From Cyrtodaria siliqua (lineage: Eukaryota; Mollusca; Bivalvia; Adapedonta; Hiatellidae), in assembly GCA_037043455.1 (NCBI GenBank), contig JAWPHD010001424.1, positions 248,001 through 312,000 of the forward strand: 64,000 bases of DNA, written 5' to 3'. The notes below the pieces were generated by a model, which was not told the DNA's origin, did no database searches, and saw only the letters and a program-made list of their open reading frames with translations. Of the stretch, positions 33,215 through 43,779 are shown piece by piece (position 1 is the stretch's first letter; every line of letters starts with the position of its first letter). The translations under genes and the position numbers were made by a program.

Positions 33215-33910
33215 TAAGTAAAAAAGTCGAACGGTAAGTGCAACATTCAAGGACCACCGTCAACCCAAAACACGCTTAGATAATACAAGGTTAAGTAAAA
33301 GGCATGGAATATGATCATCACAAACATAAAAGTGTTGACAATAGATATACTGCCTCGGAACGGTCAATGGCAAAACAATTCCTCTGGGGGTTTAAAATAG
33401 GTGCACCAAACCTCATTCTTACCCTATTGTCATCCTAATAAAATGCGACAATTTAAGTAAAGCACCCCTTCCAAAATATATACTCGAACAAGCTACGCAT
33501 AATTAATAGGCAATATAAATATAATACATACTGAAAAGTGGAACCCTTGGAAGTAACAAACACAAACAAGAGAAAAAAAGTAGCAGACTCGGTTTTATTG
33601 AGTCTGTTCATGAGAGGTAATATTCATGACAGGTAATGTAAAGTGCAACACCTCTCACGCCTCCTAGCACCGACGTAAGCGATATTCTAATCTAAAGCCA
33701 CACATATTAGGCTTGATTATCCCAAAGGACCAGTAAGTAATAACACTACTGATTTGTAGTCGGGGAACATTTTACGGCCGCCACACGAAGATAATCATGC
33801 AATATATGAATATAAAGAAGCCTAAAAAACCACAAAGCCAGTTCGCAAAGACTTGGTAGAAGCCAGAGCAACAGTAAGGGCAAGACTAGACAATATTGAC
33901 TTTCTAGAGT
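33215..33910 (-). mobile_element. family A copy split by family B
   Basis: Tail-side A sequence (AAAAAGTCGAACGGTAAGTG, CTGCCTCGGAACGGTCAATG, TGCACCAAACCTCATTCTTA) stops at about 33525 and resumes at about 33786 (GCAATATATGAATATAAAGA, AAACCACAAAGCCAG, GAAGCCAGAGCAAC). Confidence 0.75.
33526..33785 (-). mobile_element. family B copy nested in family A
   Basis: TACTGAAAAGTGGAACCCTT to GGCCGCCACACGAAG. Stem 1 (GAGAGGT...ACCTCTC) and stem 2 (GACTCGGTTTTATTGAGTC) are intact, with a small extra block between them. GCAATATA-AATATAA at the left and GCAATATATGAATATAA at the right look like an imperfect target-site duplication. Confidence 0.75.
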
Positions 33911-34234
33911 GTTCATCAAACTATTCTAACTGATGTGATATCCCCATGTCTACCAGGACATCAATACATTAGCTTACTGATTAATTAAGAGATACACCCA
34001 TCCTTTACAAACTCGTGATTTTGTTGACGTTTTAAAATATATACTTTGCTTTTTGCAAAAAGCTTAATTGACCTTTGACGGTTTCACAGAATGCCCTGTA
34101 ACACACCATTTCATGCACATTTGTCAAATCACTTAAGTGTTTAAAATGTTCACACCTTCGTTTACATTTGATGTTTACACATTCCGTATACTAATTTATA
34201 CTAATTGTACACTTCTAAGACCTAAACCATATGT
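33911..34234. other. no feature recognised
   Basis: AT-rich spacer. Confidence 0.4.
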
Positions 34235-34781
34235 AATAAATACTGATAAAGATGATCCTTTGGAGCAACAAACACAATTAAGAGAATAAAGCAGCAGACT
34301 CGGTTTTATTGAGTCTGTTCATGAGAAGTAATGAAAGAAGCAACACCTCTAACGCCCCTAGCACCGGCTTAAGCGGTATTCTACTTCAAAGCCACCTATA
34401 TTGGGCTCGTTGGTCCCAAAGGACCAGTAAAAATAACACTACTGATTCATAGCACGGGGAGACTTTTTACAGCCGCCACACTGCACTAAACGAACGCTAG
34501 TGTGAATGTTAATAAATACTGATAAAGGTGATCCTTAGGGAGCAACAAACACAACTAAGAGAATAAAGCAGCAGACTCGGTTTTATTGAGTCTGTTCATG
34601 AGAAGTAATGAAAGAAGCAACACATCTCACGCCCCCTAGAACCGGCTTAAGCGGTATTCTACTTCAAAGCCACCTATATTGGGCTCGTTGGTCCCAAAGG
34701 ACCAGTAAAAATAACACTACTGATTCGTAGCACGGGGAGACTTTTTACAGCCGCCACACTGCACTAAACGAACGCTAGTGT
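34235..34781 (-). mobile_element. head-to-tail dimer of family B, 276-bp period
   Basis: AATAAATACTGATAAAG(A/G)TG starts at 34235 and 34511. Both units run to GCACTAAACGAACGCTAGTG with few differences. Stem 2 is perfect in both (first copy CAGACTC 34295-34301, GAGTCTG 34311-34317). The first unit ends with a few extra bases, so the junction is almost seamless. Confidence 0.85.
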
Positions 34782-34959
34782 AAGCATTACCACTATAAAT
34801 GTTTATCTGGCACCTCCTACCATGTTCCTATCAATAATGTTACCAATATATTTTATAAGGTCTTTAAGGCACCATTAACGTCACTGAGATCTCTTATTTT
34901 AAGAAAATATCAAATAAATCTCCTTGCAAAAATCGTGAAACTTGTTCGAAGCGCCGAGT

Positions 34960-35300
34960 AATTCCCTGTATAACTAAGTGAAATGATAAATGCTGCAGTT
35001 GTTACAAGCATTTATCTCACAAGTCTAACAATAAATCAACTGTTAATGGTATAACGATTAATGTAAGTCTAGCTGATAATGTTTTTGACGTACATTGCAC
35101 GTCATTAAGGCTCTGAAATGAAATGCATCATGTTTTGGTATACATACAGTTTGCCGGACAAACAGGTTGTCTTAGAAAACCATAACGTATGAAATCGCAA
35201 TTAACTATTAGAAGTAACGCTATCATTAATCATCAACTTTTAAAGGAAGACACGGCAATCTTGAAAACCCACGGCGTCCCTTTAGTTTTTCTACATAAAT
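34960..35300 (+). pseudogene. Penelope-like element remnant, GIY-YIG region
   Basis: A plus frame from about 34988 reads KCCSCYKHLSH, then NVFDVHC, a stop, then VYIQFAGQTGCLRK. The Cys-rich stretch followed by a YIxxxGQTG-type motif fits the linker and GIY-YIG endonuclease start of Penelope-like retroelements. Stops and frameshifts show it is dead. It is short, so another GIY-YIG-bearing element is possible. Confidence 0.45.
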
Positions 35301-35781
35301 TGAATTTGTTCAATCATTAATATTAATTATAAGAATTGTATAAAGCAACGGTTTGTGCATATTATTAACTGTTGCTTACATTTCACCTATAATATTTCAA
35401 ACCTATGTTAGAATAACGAAGAAATGTTGAACAAATCAAAAAAGTATTTAAATATTTGCAAGCAGTGTTAAAGTCAAATTGATACTGTATCATTAAATCG
35501 AGAGGGTAATTTTAATGTTTTATAAAGACTTCAAGATTGCCATGCGCCCCTCTAATGATGTATTTAATCAAAACATATTTGTTTTAGGAGGACATATTTC
35601 AAAAGAGCCAGACACTGATTGTCGGAAGCATGCATCTAATGGTCTTAGACTTAATGGTACCATCCAAAGGAAACCAGTCGTTGATTTACATTTGCATTCA
35701 TCCACATATCAGGCAATAATGAGTGCTTTAAATTCTTTCTTCTTTGTTGAAGGTTTCACTCATTTTAATTGTTTTCTACCT
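35301..35781. other. no gene recognised
   Basis: AT-rich. A 121-codon plus frame (35515-35880) begins here and ends inside repeat D; no domain is recognised and the shared repeat argues against a host protein. Confidence 0.4.
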
Positions 35782-35868
35782 TGTCGATTCTTACGGACGG
35801 CAGGAGGTATACATTACTGGTTCTACCCAAGAAAAGTGGGTGGTCTGCCTCCACCACAAAAAATCGAC
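35782..35868 (+). repeat. dispersed repeat D, copy 2
   Basis: Same block as 1590-1672 (TGTCGATT, GGAGGTATACA, TTCTACCCAAGA, GTGG, CTGC, CCAC). Confidence 0.6.
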
Positions 35869-36589
35869 CGTCATATATAACTTGCATGCGTTGAAAATGA
35901 CACAAAACACCCTACAAACAAACAAATCTACATAACACTGCTTCCATATACGAGACATGTTCTACAACCCTATATTGAGAAGGAGTCTGATCATAGCAGA
36001 CATTTCATAAAAATGCTTTAATCTAAATAAGGGAATGATTTTTTATATACATACCTTGTAGGTTTTGATATAATTGTGTATATCTCGAAATATATAAAAT
36101 CTGAAATTCATATCGTATGTTATAATTATATATACATTTTCTTTATTAAAGTCTCATCATGGTTTACAATAAATACAAACATAAATAAAACATCGTAAAC
36201 ATTATAAGATAGCCATCCCATTCTAATTAGAATTATAAGAGACTATAGTTATAAAACTATCAACATATTTTAAAAGTAGCTAATACCATCAAACTCAAAC
36301 GATATTAGCATATACATTACACATTAAGACTATGTAAATGATGCTAATCTATCTATAAAATATGTACTAAGAATGAGTATTGTTTGATTTGACAAAATAA
36401 ACAAAGCACTATTGCGTATTAGTTAGAACAAAATTAAAAAATCATTTATCCCCCTTGATCAGATCAAAAAGGAACTGATTAGCATCATTTTCACAGAAGA
36501 AAATAAAACAGAATCACGATACGATAAAACAAATTGACATTATTTACAGATATAAAATTGACATTGTTTGGCATATTTAAGAAGGAAAA
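35869..36589. other. no feature recognised
   Basis: Very AT-rich. Possibly 3' sequence of the LINE remnant on the minus strand, but nothing diagnostic. Confidence 0.4.
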
Positions 36590-36850
36590 AAGACTAGCGA
36601 TACAAAAAGCTAGATCGACGTAGAATAATTAAGTATCAGGATTTGGCACATACACGAATTAAGTCTGCCCTTGTGAATAAATATGCTAATTTTTGTTCAT
36701 CTAAAGAGTTATTAAAATAGGGATTTAGGCTTATTGCTTTATCATATAAATTAGCTCTGATATCATTATATAAAGGACAGGTTATCATAAATGTAACTCA
36801 TCTTCCACCTGAACATTACAAAATGGACAAACTCAAGTTATAACAAATTA
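36590..36850 (-). pseudogene. LINE ORF2 C-terminal fragment
   Basis: The minus strand reads CPLYNDIRANLYDKAISL, then NPYFNNSLDEQKLAYL and FTRADLIRVCAKS before a stop at 36636-36638. A preceding, frameshifted stretch gives Cys-rich, EDE-like residues. This is the zinc-knuckle-like C-terminus seen after the reverse transcriptase of several animal LINE clades. No RT domain survives nearby. Confidence 0.65.
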
Positions 36851-37171
36851 TAATTGATATCTTCAATTACAACAAAGTTTTTTAGACTTTGAACGTCACT
36901 TTACAAATTCTGTAGTTTGCAATGTTCTTTTTAAAAATTGTAATAAATATACAGTTTCATCATGCATTATGTGTGACGTTTCTACGTGATAAACGACATT
37001 GCCTAACAATTTTATCAAAGACAAACTAATAGCTTTTTATAAAAGAATGTTTACCAGAGAGCAAACAACGATTGTGACCTGTCAAACTATACGAGCATGT
37101 TTACTCACGACAATTTAGATAATTTCCATTGTGTGGAATTTTAGATAATTACATTATGTGGACTGTTATTA
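36851..37171. other. no feature recognised
   Basis: Could be further decayed LINE sequence on the minus strand, but no motif supports this. Confidence 0.35.
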
Positions 37172-37790
37172 CTTACTGGTCCTTTGGGATCATCAAGCCA
37201 GCTCATGTGGCTTTAAACGTCTCACACCACAATTAATTTTCCATAGGGTCCCATGGTAATGTTTTTGTTCGTTGCATAGAGATAAAACAGATTTTGCAAC
37301 ATGTATTTATGCTTAAATTCTTCATTTATCCAATATCTGCAATTTAAAACACATTTAACAAATATTTACCAGATTGAACTTTTTTTAATTTCATGTTTGC
37401 TAAAATCAGAATTTAGACAAAAATACAACCCCGGTGATTAGACCCATGATGTGTAAAATGAGGCAGAATTAGCTAGAAATCTTATATCAACATGCATTTT
37501 TCTGTGATCTCTTCCTAAAATGCTGTAGATTTAGAACCTGGTAAAGATAAATCAATGTATCCTGTAAAATTTAGAAAAGCGAGCTTGTTTTTTTTTTATC
37601 TACCTCCTTCATCTGTAGGGCACGAGTATTCAAGGGAGATAATAGTGGTGTGAGTCTTAAAGTAGAATACGGCTTAAGTTGGTGCTAGAGGGTGTGAGAG
37701 GTGTTTCACCTTATAGCAATAAAACCGTGCTACTATTCTCTCTTGCTTGTGTTTATTGCTTCTAGGGGATCCTCTTTTCAGTATTTATTG
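37172..37790 (+). mobile_element. family B copy split by a 439-bp element
   Basis: ACTTACTGGTCCTTTGGGAT ... GGCTTTAAA up to 37217, continuing at 37657 as TTAAAGTAGAATACGGCTTA then AGTTGGTGCTAG and so on to TCAGTATTTATT. The hairpin region is partly deleted (stem 1 lacks its right arm). Confidence 0.75.
37218..37656. mobile_element. 439-bp inverted-repeat element nested in family B
   Basis: Ends CGTCTCACACCAC (left) and, reverse-complemented, GACTCACACCAC (right), bounded by TTAAA at 37213-37217 and 37657-37661. The uninterrupted family B sequence on both sides defines the empty site. TTAA-type target sites suggest a piggyBac-like mover, but the termini are not diagnostic. No coding frame. 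Confidence 0.75.
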
Positions 37791-37885
37791 CAAAGTTTGT
37801 GAAGCGCTAATAGTTTTACTAAACATTTTCGTCGGGAAGGGAATATACCTATACACAAGTAACAGTAATTACAGAAAAAAAAAGT

Positions 37886-37970
37886 TAGCTTCTTTTGGGG
37901 CTCGAACACACGACCTTCTGATTTCAAGTCCGGTGCTGTATCCACTGAACTACAAGGCTACTTGAGAAAA
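37886..37970 (-). tRNA. tRNA-like sequence, probably pseudogene or SINE head
   Basis: The minus strand reads TAGCCTTGTAGTTCAGTGG (A box), CTTGAAA as a possible anticodon loop (anticodon TGA), and GTGTTCGAGCCCC (B box), followed by a run of 9 T, a Pol III terminator. Acceptor and T-stem pairing is poor, so a functional tRNA is unlikely. Confidence 0.45.
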
Positions 37971-38142
37971 TAGTATACTAACTACCATATATTATGAGGC
38001 AAAATAACTTAACATATTTGAACGCAACTAAAGATGGATCAATAAATATGCAGTCCATATTGTCGCACTTGTAAATTAACATTGCTTGGTTTAATACTGT
38101 ATCGTATCAATATGAAACTAATACTTCGCCTCAAATCAACCA

Positions 38143-38456
38143 GAGGGCTGGCGTGACGCAGTCGGTAACGCGGCGGATTTGTAACCCGGGTTCAATCCTC
38201 CGTGGTGCCACTGAGTTCCGTCGGTGTGTTCTTGGGCAAGACACTTTCCCTTAGCCTCGTCCGTCGGATGGGGACGTAAACCGGGCGGTCCCGTGTATCG
38301 ATCTATCCTCCGAGCACGTAAAAGAACCATAGGAATCTATTCGATAATAAGAGTAGGGCAGGTTCCCGCATTCCTATGTATCCTTTCCCTCTCTCTGGGG
38401 CGGCTCTAAATAACCTATACTGTGTTGATGAGCCGTTAAACAACATTCAATTCAAT
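38143..38456 (+). mobile_element. full-length tRNA-derived SINE (T1), 314 bp
   Basis: Flanked by TCAAATCAACCA at 38131-38142 and 38457-38468. The head has GGCGTGACGCAGTCGGTAAC (A box) and GGGTTCAATCC (B box). The central part contains TTCTTGGGCAAGACACTTTC, which resembles conserved central domains of metazoan SINE superfamilies (which one I cannot tell). The tail is ACAACATTCAATTCAATT. Other copies are at 23911-24158 and 63838-64000. Mollusc V-SINEs such as RUDI are worth comparing. Confidence 0.9.
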
Positions 38457-38568
38457 TCAAATCAACCATATTTCAACTTGTTATTTAGCGCTTGATGAGT
38501 TTGTGTGCGCGCTCTTGTTATTACGTAAGGCCTATTTAGTGTTAAAAATGCTACAAAATACCAATAAA

Positions 38569-38655
38569 TAGCAGTGGTCTAGAGGTTCAGCGTACATCTG
38601 TCAAATCTTACAAGTGCAAGGCTGTGGTTCAAATCCCGTTCCGGGCAACTATTTT
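38569..38655 (+). tRNA. tRNA-like sequence, probably pseudogene or SINE head
   Basis: TAGCAGTGGTCTAGAGGTTC holds an A box and GTGGTTCAAATCCC a good B box, with TTTTTT as terminator at 38652. The 5' arm does not pair with the 3' TCCGGGC, so no acceptor stem forms. Confidence 0.5.
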
Positions 38656-39857
38656 TTATCAAATATATTCTGGAGTCGTATATTTATCGATGTTACCTGT
38701 ACGGAGGCTAAATAAAAATGTGAAATGTTACGTATCGATTTCTCCTTATATACCGACTTTTGGGGTGTTCGTCGATCATGTCGATTTGAAACTACTTCAC
38801 ACGTGACTCATTCATATTCATGAGTTATTACCAGTTAAAATAGGGACTGTACAGCTTTAACAAGGCTTACGAACAATTCTGTGACAAGGGTTATTACATG
38901 GCTTAAGTGATGGCGTGATTTGCAAGCTTCGTAAGATTCTTAATCACGATTTAATAAAGTATTTATAAAAAAGAAATGTTTTAAATGACATCACAAGAGG
39001 TTCTGATCAACTTATTTTGCAACGCACATCGTTTTTAGTGGTAGACTTTTTTTACAGTTCGCCACTATCGGTTTTCCTCTTGCCCTTTTGATTGTACAAC
39101 AACCGGACACAGTGGGGACTATATGATTAGTAGGGTTCAAATCACTCGCTGTTGTTATAGCCTCCTGTCAATATCGCCCCGACGAAGCTCCAGCTGTCAA
39201 AAATGCCCCTAAATGGCGTGTCACAACAAAAGGGACGTAACACACATATATACGTCGATTTTATTGCGAAACGCCATTTATAATAGATTAAGGAGTGGAC
39301 TTTTGTATTGCAATCGTTTATATTGATAAAACACATGTTTTTGAACCCCTCTCGTATGATGGGCATATTTCCTGACTGAAAAAAAAGGTAATGTTTAAAG
39401 ATCTGTTCAAGCTGGTTGTGTCATACTCATAATGGTTCGTTTTATTGTTGCCCTTGCTTGTGATAAGTCTTGAGTACATTTATGGTGGCTTTCTGCATCT
39501 TATTTTATTTTTATTTTGTTCATGTATCCACGATTATCTCTGTGTTAGTGAATTGCCTATGCATGTTGACACTTTTGTAATATAACTGCCAAATGGCGAT
39601 TAATTTATTAACAGAACATTATCCGACTTTAGTTGGCAGACAAAAGCGTGAAGGTGTTGTTTACTGCACTCTAGAACAATTGTAACACACGACTCTTTTC
39701 TCAAACGTGTCATTAGTACATTTTTTTTGTTATTAATACTAGTATCAATACGTTACTCAAATTCGTTTTTAAAAGGGCTTCGTTTTGTGATTCCAGCAGG
39801 TTCTGTTCGACATTTGCATCTACTAATATAATATAAAACTTCACAGACAATGAAATA
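38656..39857. other. no gene recognised
   Basis: Frames of 60-74 codons only. No repeat or structured element seen. Confidence 0.4.
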
Positions 39858-39905
39858 CCCCCCCCCCCACACTCCATCCCCCCACCCCCGCCCTCACCCA
39901 CCCTA
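39858..39905. repeat. C-rich tract
   Basis: A run of 11 C followed by CCCC-containing words to 39903. The complementary strand could form a G-quadruplex. Confidence 0.85.
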
Positions 39906-40283
39906 ACTAGTGTTTAATATCGTCGTTTATAGCACAGCACACGTTTGCTCACGTTTTGATATGGACATATTCGATATCCAAATAACATTAAGAACCACCT
40001 CTACCACATCAATAACCCCTGATGAGTTCTGCTACTAATAGGTACATTAGCTTTGAGCAATCAGTCAGATTTGCATGACACTAATTATTACTACTCCCCT
40101 TGACTGTGTATTACGCATACCGTAACTGCAGAATGCCTAGAGAATATGGTTTGCGTCGACTGAAGTCAATGTTTAGTTATAGAGAGATACAATGTCCTTG
40201 CAAATAAAATTGATCCGCATTATTAGATACGTGCATCAAGTATCGCATGGGTGTGAATCATTTTGACTGAAAAACTAGTACAT
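39906..40283. other. no feature recognised
   Basis: No repeat or frame of note. Confidence 0.4.
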
Positions 40284-40375
40284 ACAGTAAAACCTGGTTT
40301 AAGAGACCGCTCAGGGGAAAGACCAAAAGTGGTCTCTTAATACAGGTGGTCTCTTAAAACGATTTTTTATGAAAT
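40284..40375 (+). mobile_element. possible DNA-transposon terminus
   Basis: TACAGTAAAACCTGGTTTAA then GAGACCGC, with TGGTCTCTTAA repeated twice downstream. The CAGTnAAACCT start with internal subrepeats resembles ends of Tc1/pogo-type elements; no partner end was found. Confidence 0.4.
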
Positions 40376-40894
40376 ATTAAGAGAAATACATGTACATGTA
40401 TTAAAATGAATGCTTTATTTTGTAGGTATCTTGTATTATTTCATATATATGGAGTATCGTGTAAAGGAATAATAAACACTTGTGCAACTAAGACCCTAGG
40501 GTCTCAATGTTAAGATCTTTCGCGAAGTTCAATGCCTGCAGCTGAATCAAAGACCCAGACACTGGCATGCGTTTTGACGAAGCATCTTGGAACCAAGGTA
40601 CTAGGTGACCAAGACGAAGCAGGTTTCTAAAAATGTGTTTCCGACTGATTAAACAGAAAATATATGGTATTGCATTGCGATTCAGAATATACAAAGGATG
40701 GCAACACATGTTTTATGATTCCTGAAATGAATGCATGTCTTATCATGCCATCACTTTACATATCAATCAAGAGTGTGTTAGGTAAGATAAAGCACTTGCA
40801 GCTGTAGATTCATGAAGATTCATTCAGTGGCTAGTGCGGTATTGTTACGTAATGGCCGCTTGTGGTTTCTCCATAACAAATTTGTCATTCAATA
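40376..40894. other. no feature recognised
   Basis: The 73-codon minus frame at 40488-40709 has no recognised domain. Confidence 0.4.
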
Positions 40895-40898
40895 TAGA

Positions 40899-40960
40899 AG
40901 AAGAAGAAGAGAAGAAGAAAAAGAAGAAAAATAAGAGAAAGAAGAAGAAGAAGAAGAAGC
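40899..40960. repeat. (GAA)n-like microsatellite
   Basis: Interrupted GAA/AAG repeats, directly followed by AT-rich sequence leading to the LINE remnant. Confidence 0.9.
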
Positions 40961-41139
40961 AATTTTATTGACTTAAACTATTACATAGTTTTTAATCATA
41001 TTAATACACAATTACAAATATAATTCAAACACATTGACAAGATTAGTACACTTTCAGCTATTTATAAAATATTGCGTGAAAAAATACAAATAATTATAAC
41101 AATGAAAACAAAAAGATACGACAAAAAAACAACAAAAAA

Positions 41140-41144
<5 letters not shown>

Positions 41145-41207
<63 letters not shown>
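41145..41207. repeat. (AT)n microsatellite
   Basis: TA repeats with one ACAT interruption. Confidence 0.95.
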
Positions 41208-41224
41208 GAAGATTTAATGCATTA

Positions 41225-41640
41225 CAATAGAACGACTTTTATATCGTGAGGATGAACGAGCTTATAAGTTATTTATCATGGTACGTCTTAAAGTAATAGC
41301 TTCTTTTTTTGTTAGACGACTGAAGGAGAGCAATAAATTCAAACATGCTTGGCCTTTGTATGTAATATCGTTTGATATATTTACTTCTGATTGTATTATA
41401 AGCAGGGCATATTAAGTTGAGAACTCGTCCTCAATATCGTTAGTGTTACATATTTGGCAAATCCTTTCATTTCTTTCTAGTCTTTCGCGAGAATACCTCC
41501 CTGTTTCGATCCTTAAACTATGAGCGGACAAGCGTAATCTGGTTAAAACACTGCGATCGCGCCTTGTATGCAATAAATCTAAATAAATATCATATTTAAA
41601 ACGACGCTTTACAGATTTTTACAGTGTAGGAAACATCGAC
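41225..41640 (-). pseudogene. LINE ORF2 C-terminal fragment
   Basis: The minus strand reads LSAHSLRIETGRYSRERL, then ERICQICNTNDIEDEF, a frame disruption, and YIKRYYIQRPSMFEFIALL followed by QSSNKK. The LRIETGRY, CxxC...EDEF and RPSMFxF signatures belong to the C-terminus of animal LINE reverse-transcriptase proteins. It differs from the remnant at 36590-36850. The element's 3' region would run into the AT and GAA tracts at lower coordinates. Confidence 0.75.
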
Positions 41641-42039
41641 TGTATTCAGCTTGGCTAGTTCATTCTAATGAGAAACACGCTAAATAAAAGTCACACTCTG
41701 CAAACAACGCAGATGTGATTCGCGATCGGGTTCCTATCTAGTTGCCTTGTGTTGACCACTGCATTAACACTTCAAATACTTCTAAAAAAGATTTTAAAAA
41801 TACCATCCATAGAAAAATGACTGGAATGGTATATTTCTCTCGCGTACTTACAGCTTAAACAAACAGTTTCCCATCTGGTATTAGGAAACCGAGCGTTTTC
41901 TGGTTGTCTCCTTTAGTATCAAGAATATTTTATGTAAACCGGTTTGATTCCATTTAGTACACCCTCTGTATTACAATACTGCCGGTAAAATGAATTATAA
42001 GAATTCGAAAAATACTGTTGTAACGATTTGCTTAAGTGT
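41641..42039. other. no feature recognised
   Basis: May continue the LINE remnant upstream on the minus strand, but no RT motif is visible. Confidence 0.35.
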
Positions 42040-42465
42040 GTAAATATAGATATAAACATTTAACAAGAAAAGCAGCATTCAAGGACGACAGTCAGCTACA
42101 AACACACACAGAAACAAAGAACAAGTTTAAAGATGAATAAAAGGCCAAATAAGACATCACAAACACAAAAGGGTTGACAATAGGGCTACCGCTTTGGAAC
42201 GGACAGTGGCAAAACAGGCCGCTGGGGGTTTAAACCAGGTTCTAGGGTGCACCAAACCTCACACTTACCCTACTTTCAACCCAATAAAACGGGACATTGT
42301 AAATAAAGAAATCCCCGCCATAAACTATTCTCTAACCAACAAGGCAGCATTAATAGGCAATATAAGTAAAACACAAAAATGCTCGTATATATATAAATAT
42401 GAAAAAAAAACAATAGCATAGAAAGCCACAAAGAAGGTACTCAATGACTTGGCAATAAGGTAATA
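42040..42465 (-). mobile_element. family A retroposon copy
   Basis: AAGCAGCATTCAAGGACGAC then AGTCAGCTAC, AAAAGGGTTGACAATAGGGC, the core GCTTTGGAACGGACAGTGGC, GTTCTAGGGTGCACC, GAAATCCCCGCCAT and ACTCAATGACTTGGCA, in the order of the bounded copy. It lacks the last part of the 5' end. Confidence 0.8.
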
Positions 42466-42809
42466 ATTAACGTTCAACTATCAGAGATTTACGCTATGCA
42501 CTGACATGTGTTTTATACCGTATGATTTTGAAACTGATATGAAAAAAAAGGTTATACAAATGTAATACAGTTGCTGAGTGTATGTAGTACCTTTACCACC
42601 ATAATTTTTATTTCATTTAGACATAGCTGTGCAAAAGAATGGGATTGATATTGATCGTATGACTCATCTGAAGCAATATCTAAATATTATAGTTGATAGA
42701 TCAAAGCAGCGTTTGTTTGGTGGATGACTATTAAATGCCGTATATCACACTTTACTTTAACATTTTCGCTACTACAGAGGTAGATATGATATACATCATC
42801 CTGAAAGTA
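42466..42809. other. no feature recognised
   Basis: AT-rich spacer. Confidence 0.4.
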
Positions 42810-42918
42810 TATATAAAACTAGAACAGGAAAGGTAGCATTGATTTCAAAAAAACACAGTCAACCAAAGCACACGTAGAAAAAAAAAACAATTACAAAGAT
42901 GAACAAGAAAATGTTGAT
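42810..42918 (-). mobile_element. family A 3' fragment
   Basis: AGAACAGGAAAGGTAGCATT ... CACAGTCAACCAAAGCACAC ... AAAGATGAACAAG: the tail end of family A only. Confidence 0.65.
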
Positions 42919-43779
42919 GCAAAGCATCAATTCGACTTAGTATTTATAACGAAAACTATCGGAAATACGGAATATACGGTACGGCCTTTAACCACAACCA
43001 GTATTTTTGGTGAAACAGCATGGCTTTGTATTGTTATGCTCGTTTAAATATCATTGAAGGAGTAAAATACCAAATCCATCTGAATAATTTTACATGTATT
43101 TGGAGCATTTTTTACGTCATCTGTGTTGATTCAGAACTAGCATAATACTCCCATTAGCCGGTCTTACATAAACATGGGCTAATTAATATAGCTCTCTATA
43201 TTAAGCTGCTAATCGGCTGTTTCCACGTCTGATTCTGCAGGGTCAATGTGATCTTAAAATAGAAGTAATCCATGTAGACTTGTTCCCGAGTAATCAATTA
43301 CCAGGAGATGAATAATGCACCGTAATTTAGACACTCGAAACAAAGCTTGTACATAATTTGTAACACTTCTCTTATAGTGTTAAATCAGGATTTATATTCC
43401 AACAACGAAGTTATTATCATGTCAGTTCATTTGCCCAATTCAGTAAATAAGGAAAATAAAAAGTGATTCTCCTTCCATTGGCACTTATCAAACATAAGCT
43501 TCGGCCGACGAATAATGAAATGTAGGGTGTATGACATCACAAAAAATTGGCAAAAGCTAAAACGTATTTGTAGTACGGGAGACATTTCAAATACAATTTG
43601 TTGACACTAAGGATGACAATAAGTATATCCTCTGGGAAAGGCTTGTGGCAGAAGGCGTTAGCGGAAAGAAAACATATTTTTTACTGACAACCAAGAACTA
43701 AAATGTAATTTTTTTTATATTAAATAATGTTATTATATATACGTATGCAGTTTTGCAGCGTTTGGGAAAAACATGTATC
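42919..43779. other. no feature recognised
   Basis: AT-rich, no repeat or frame of note. Confidence 0.4.

Noticed and set aside
35515..35880. 121-codon plus frame
   Set aside because: Its end lies in dispersed repeat D and no domain is recognisable.
37886..37970. functional tRNA-Ser (anticodon TGA)
   Set aside because: Lacks the long variable arm of tRNA-Ser, and acceptor and T stems do not pair well; kept only as tRNA-like.
38136..38330. 64-codon minus frame and the 61-codon plus frame at 38224-38409
   Set aside because: Both fall in SINE T1, a non-coding retroposon with target-site duplications.
40018..40066. CCTGATGAG as a hammerhead ribozyme start
   Set aside because: No GAAA core with flanking stems follows at a workable distance.
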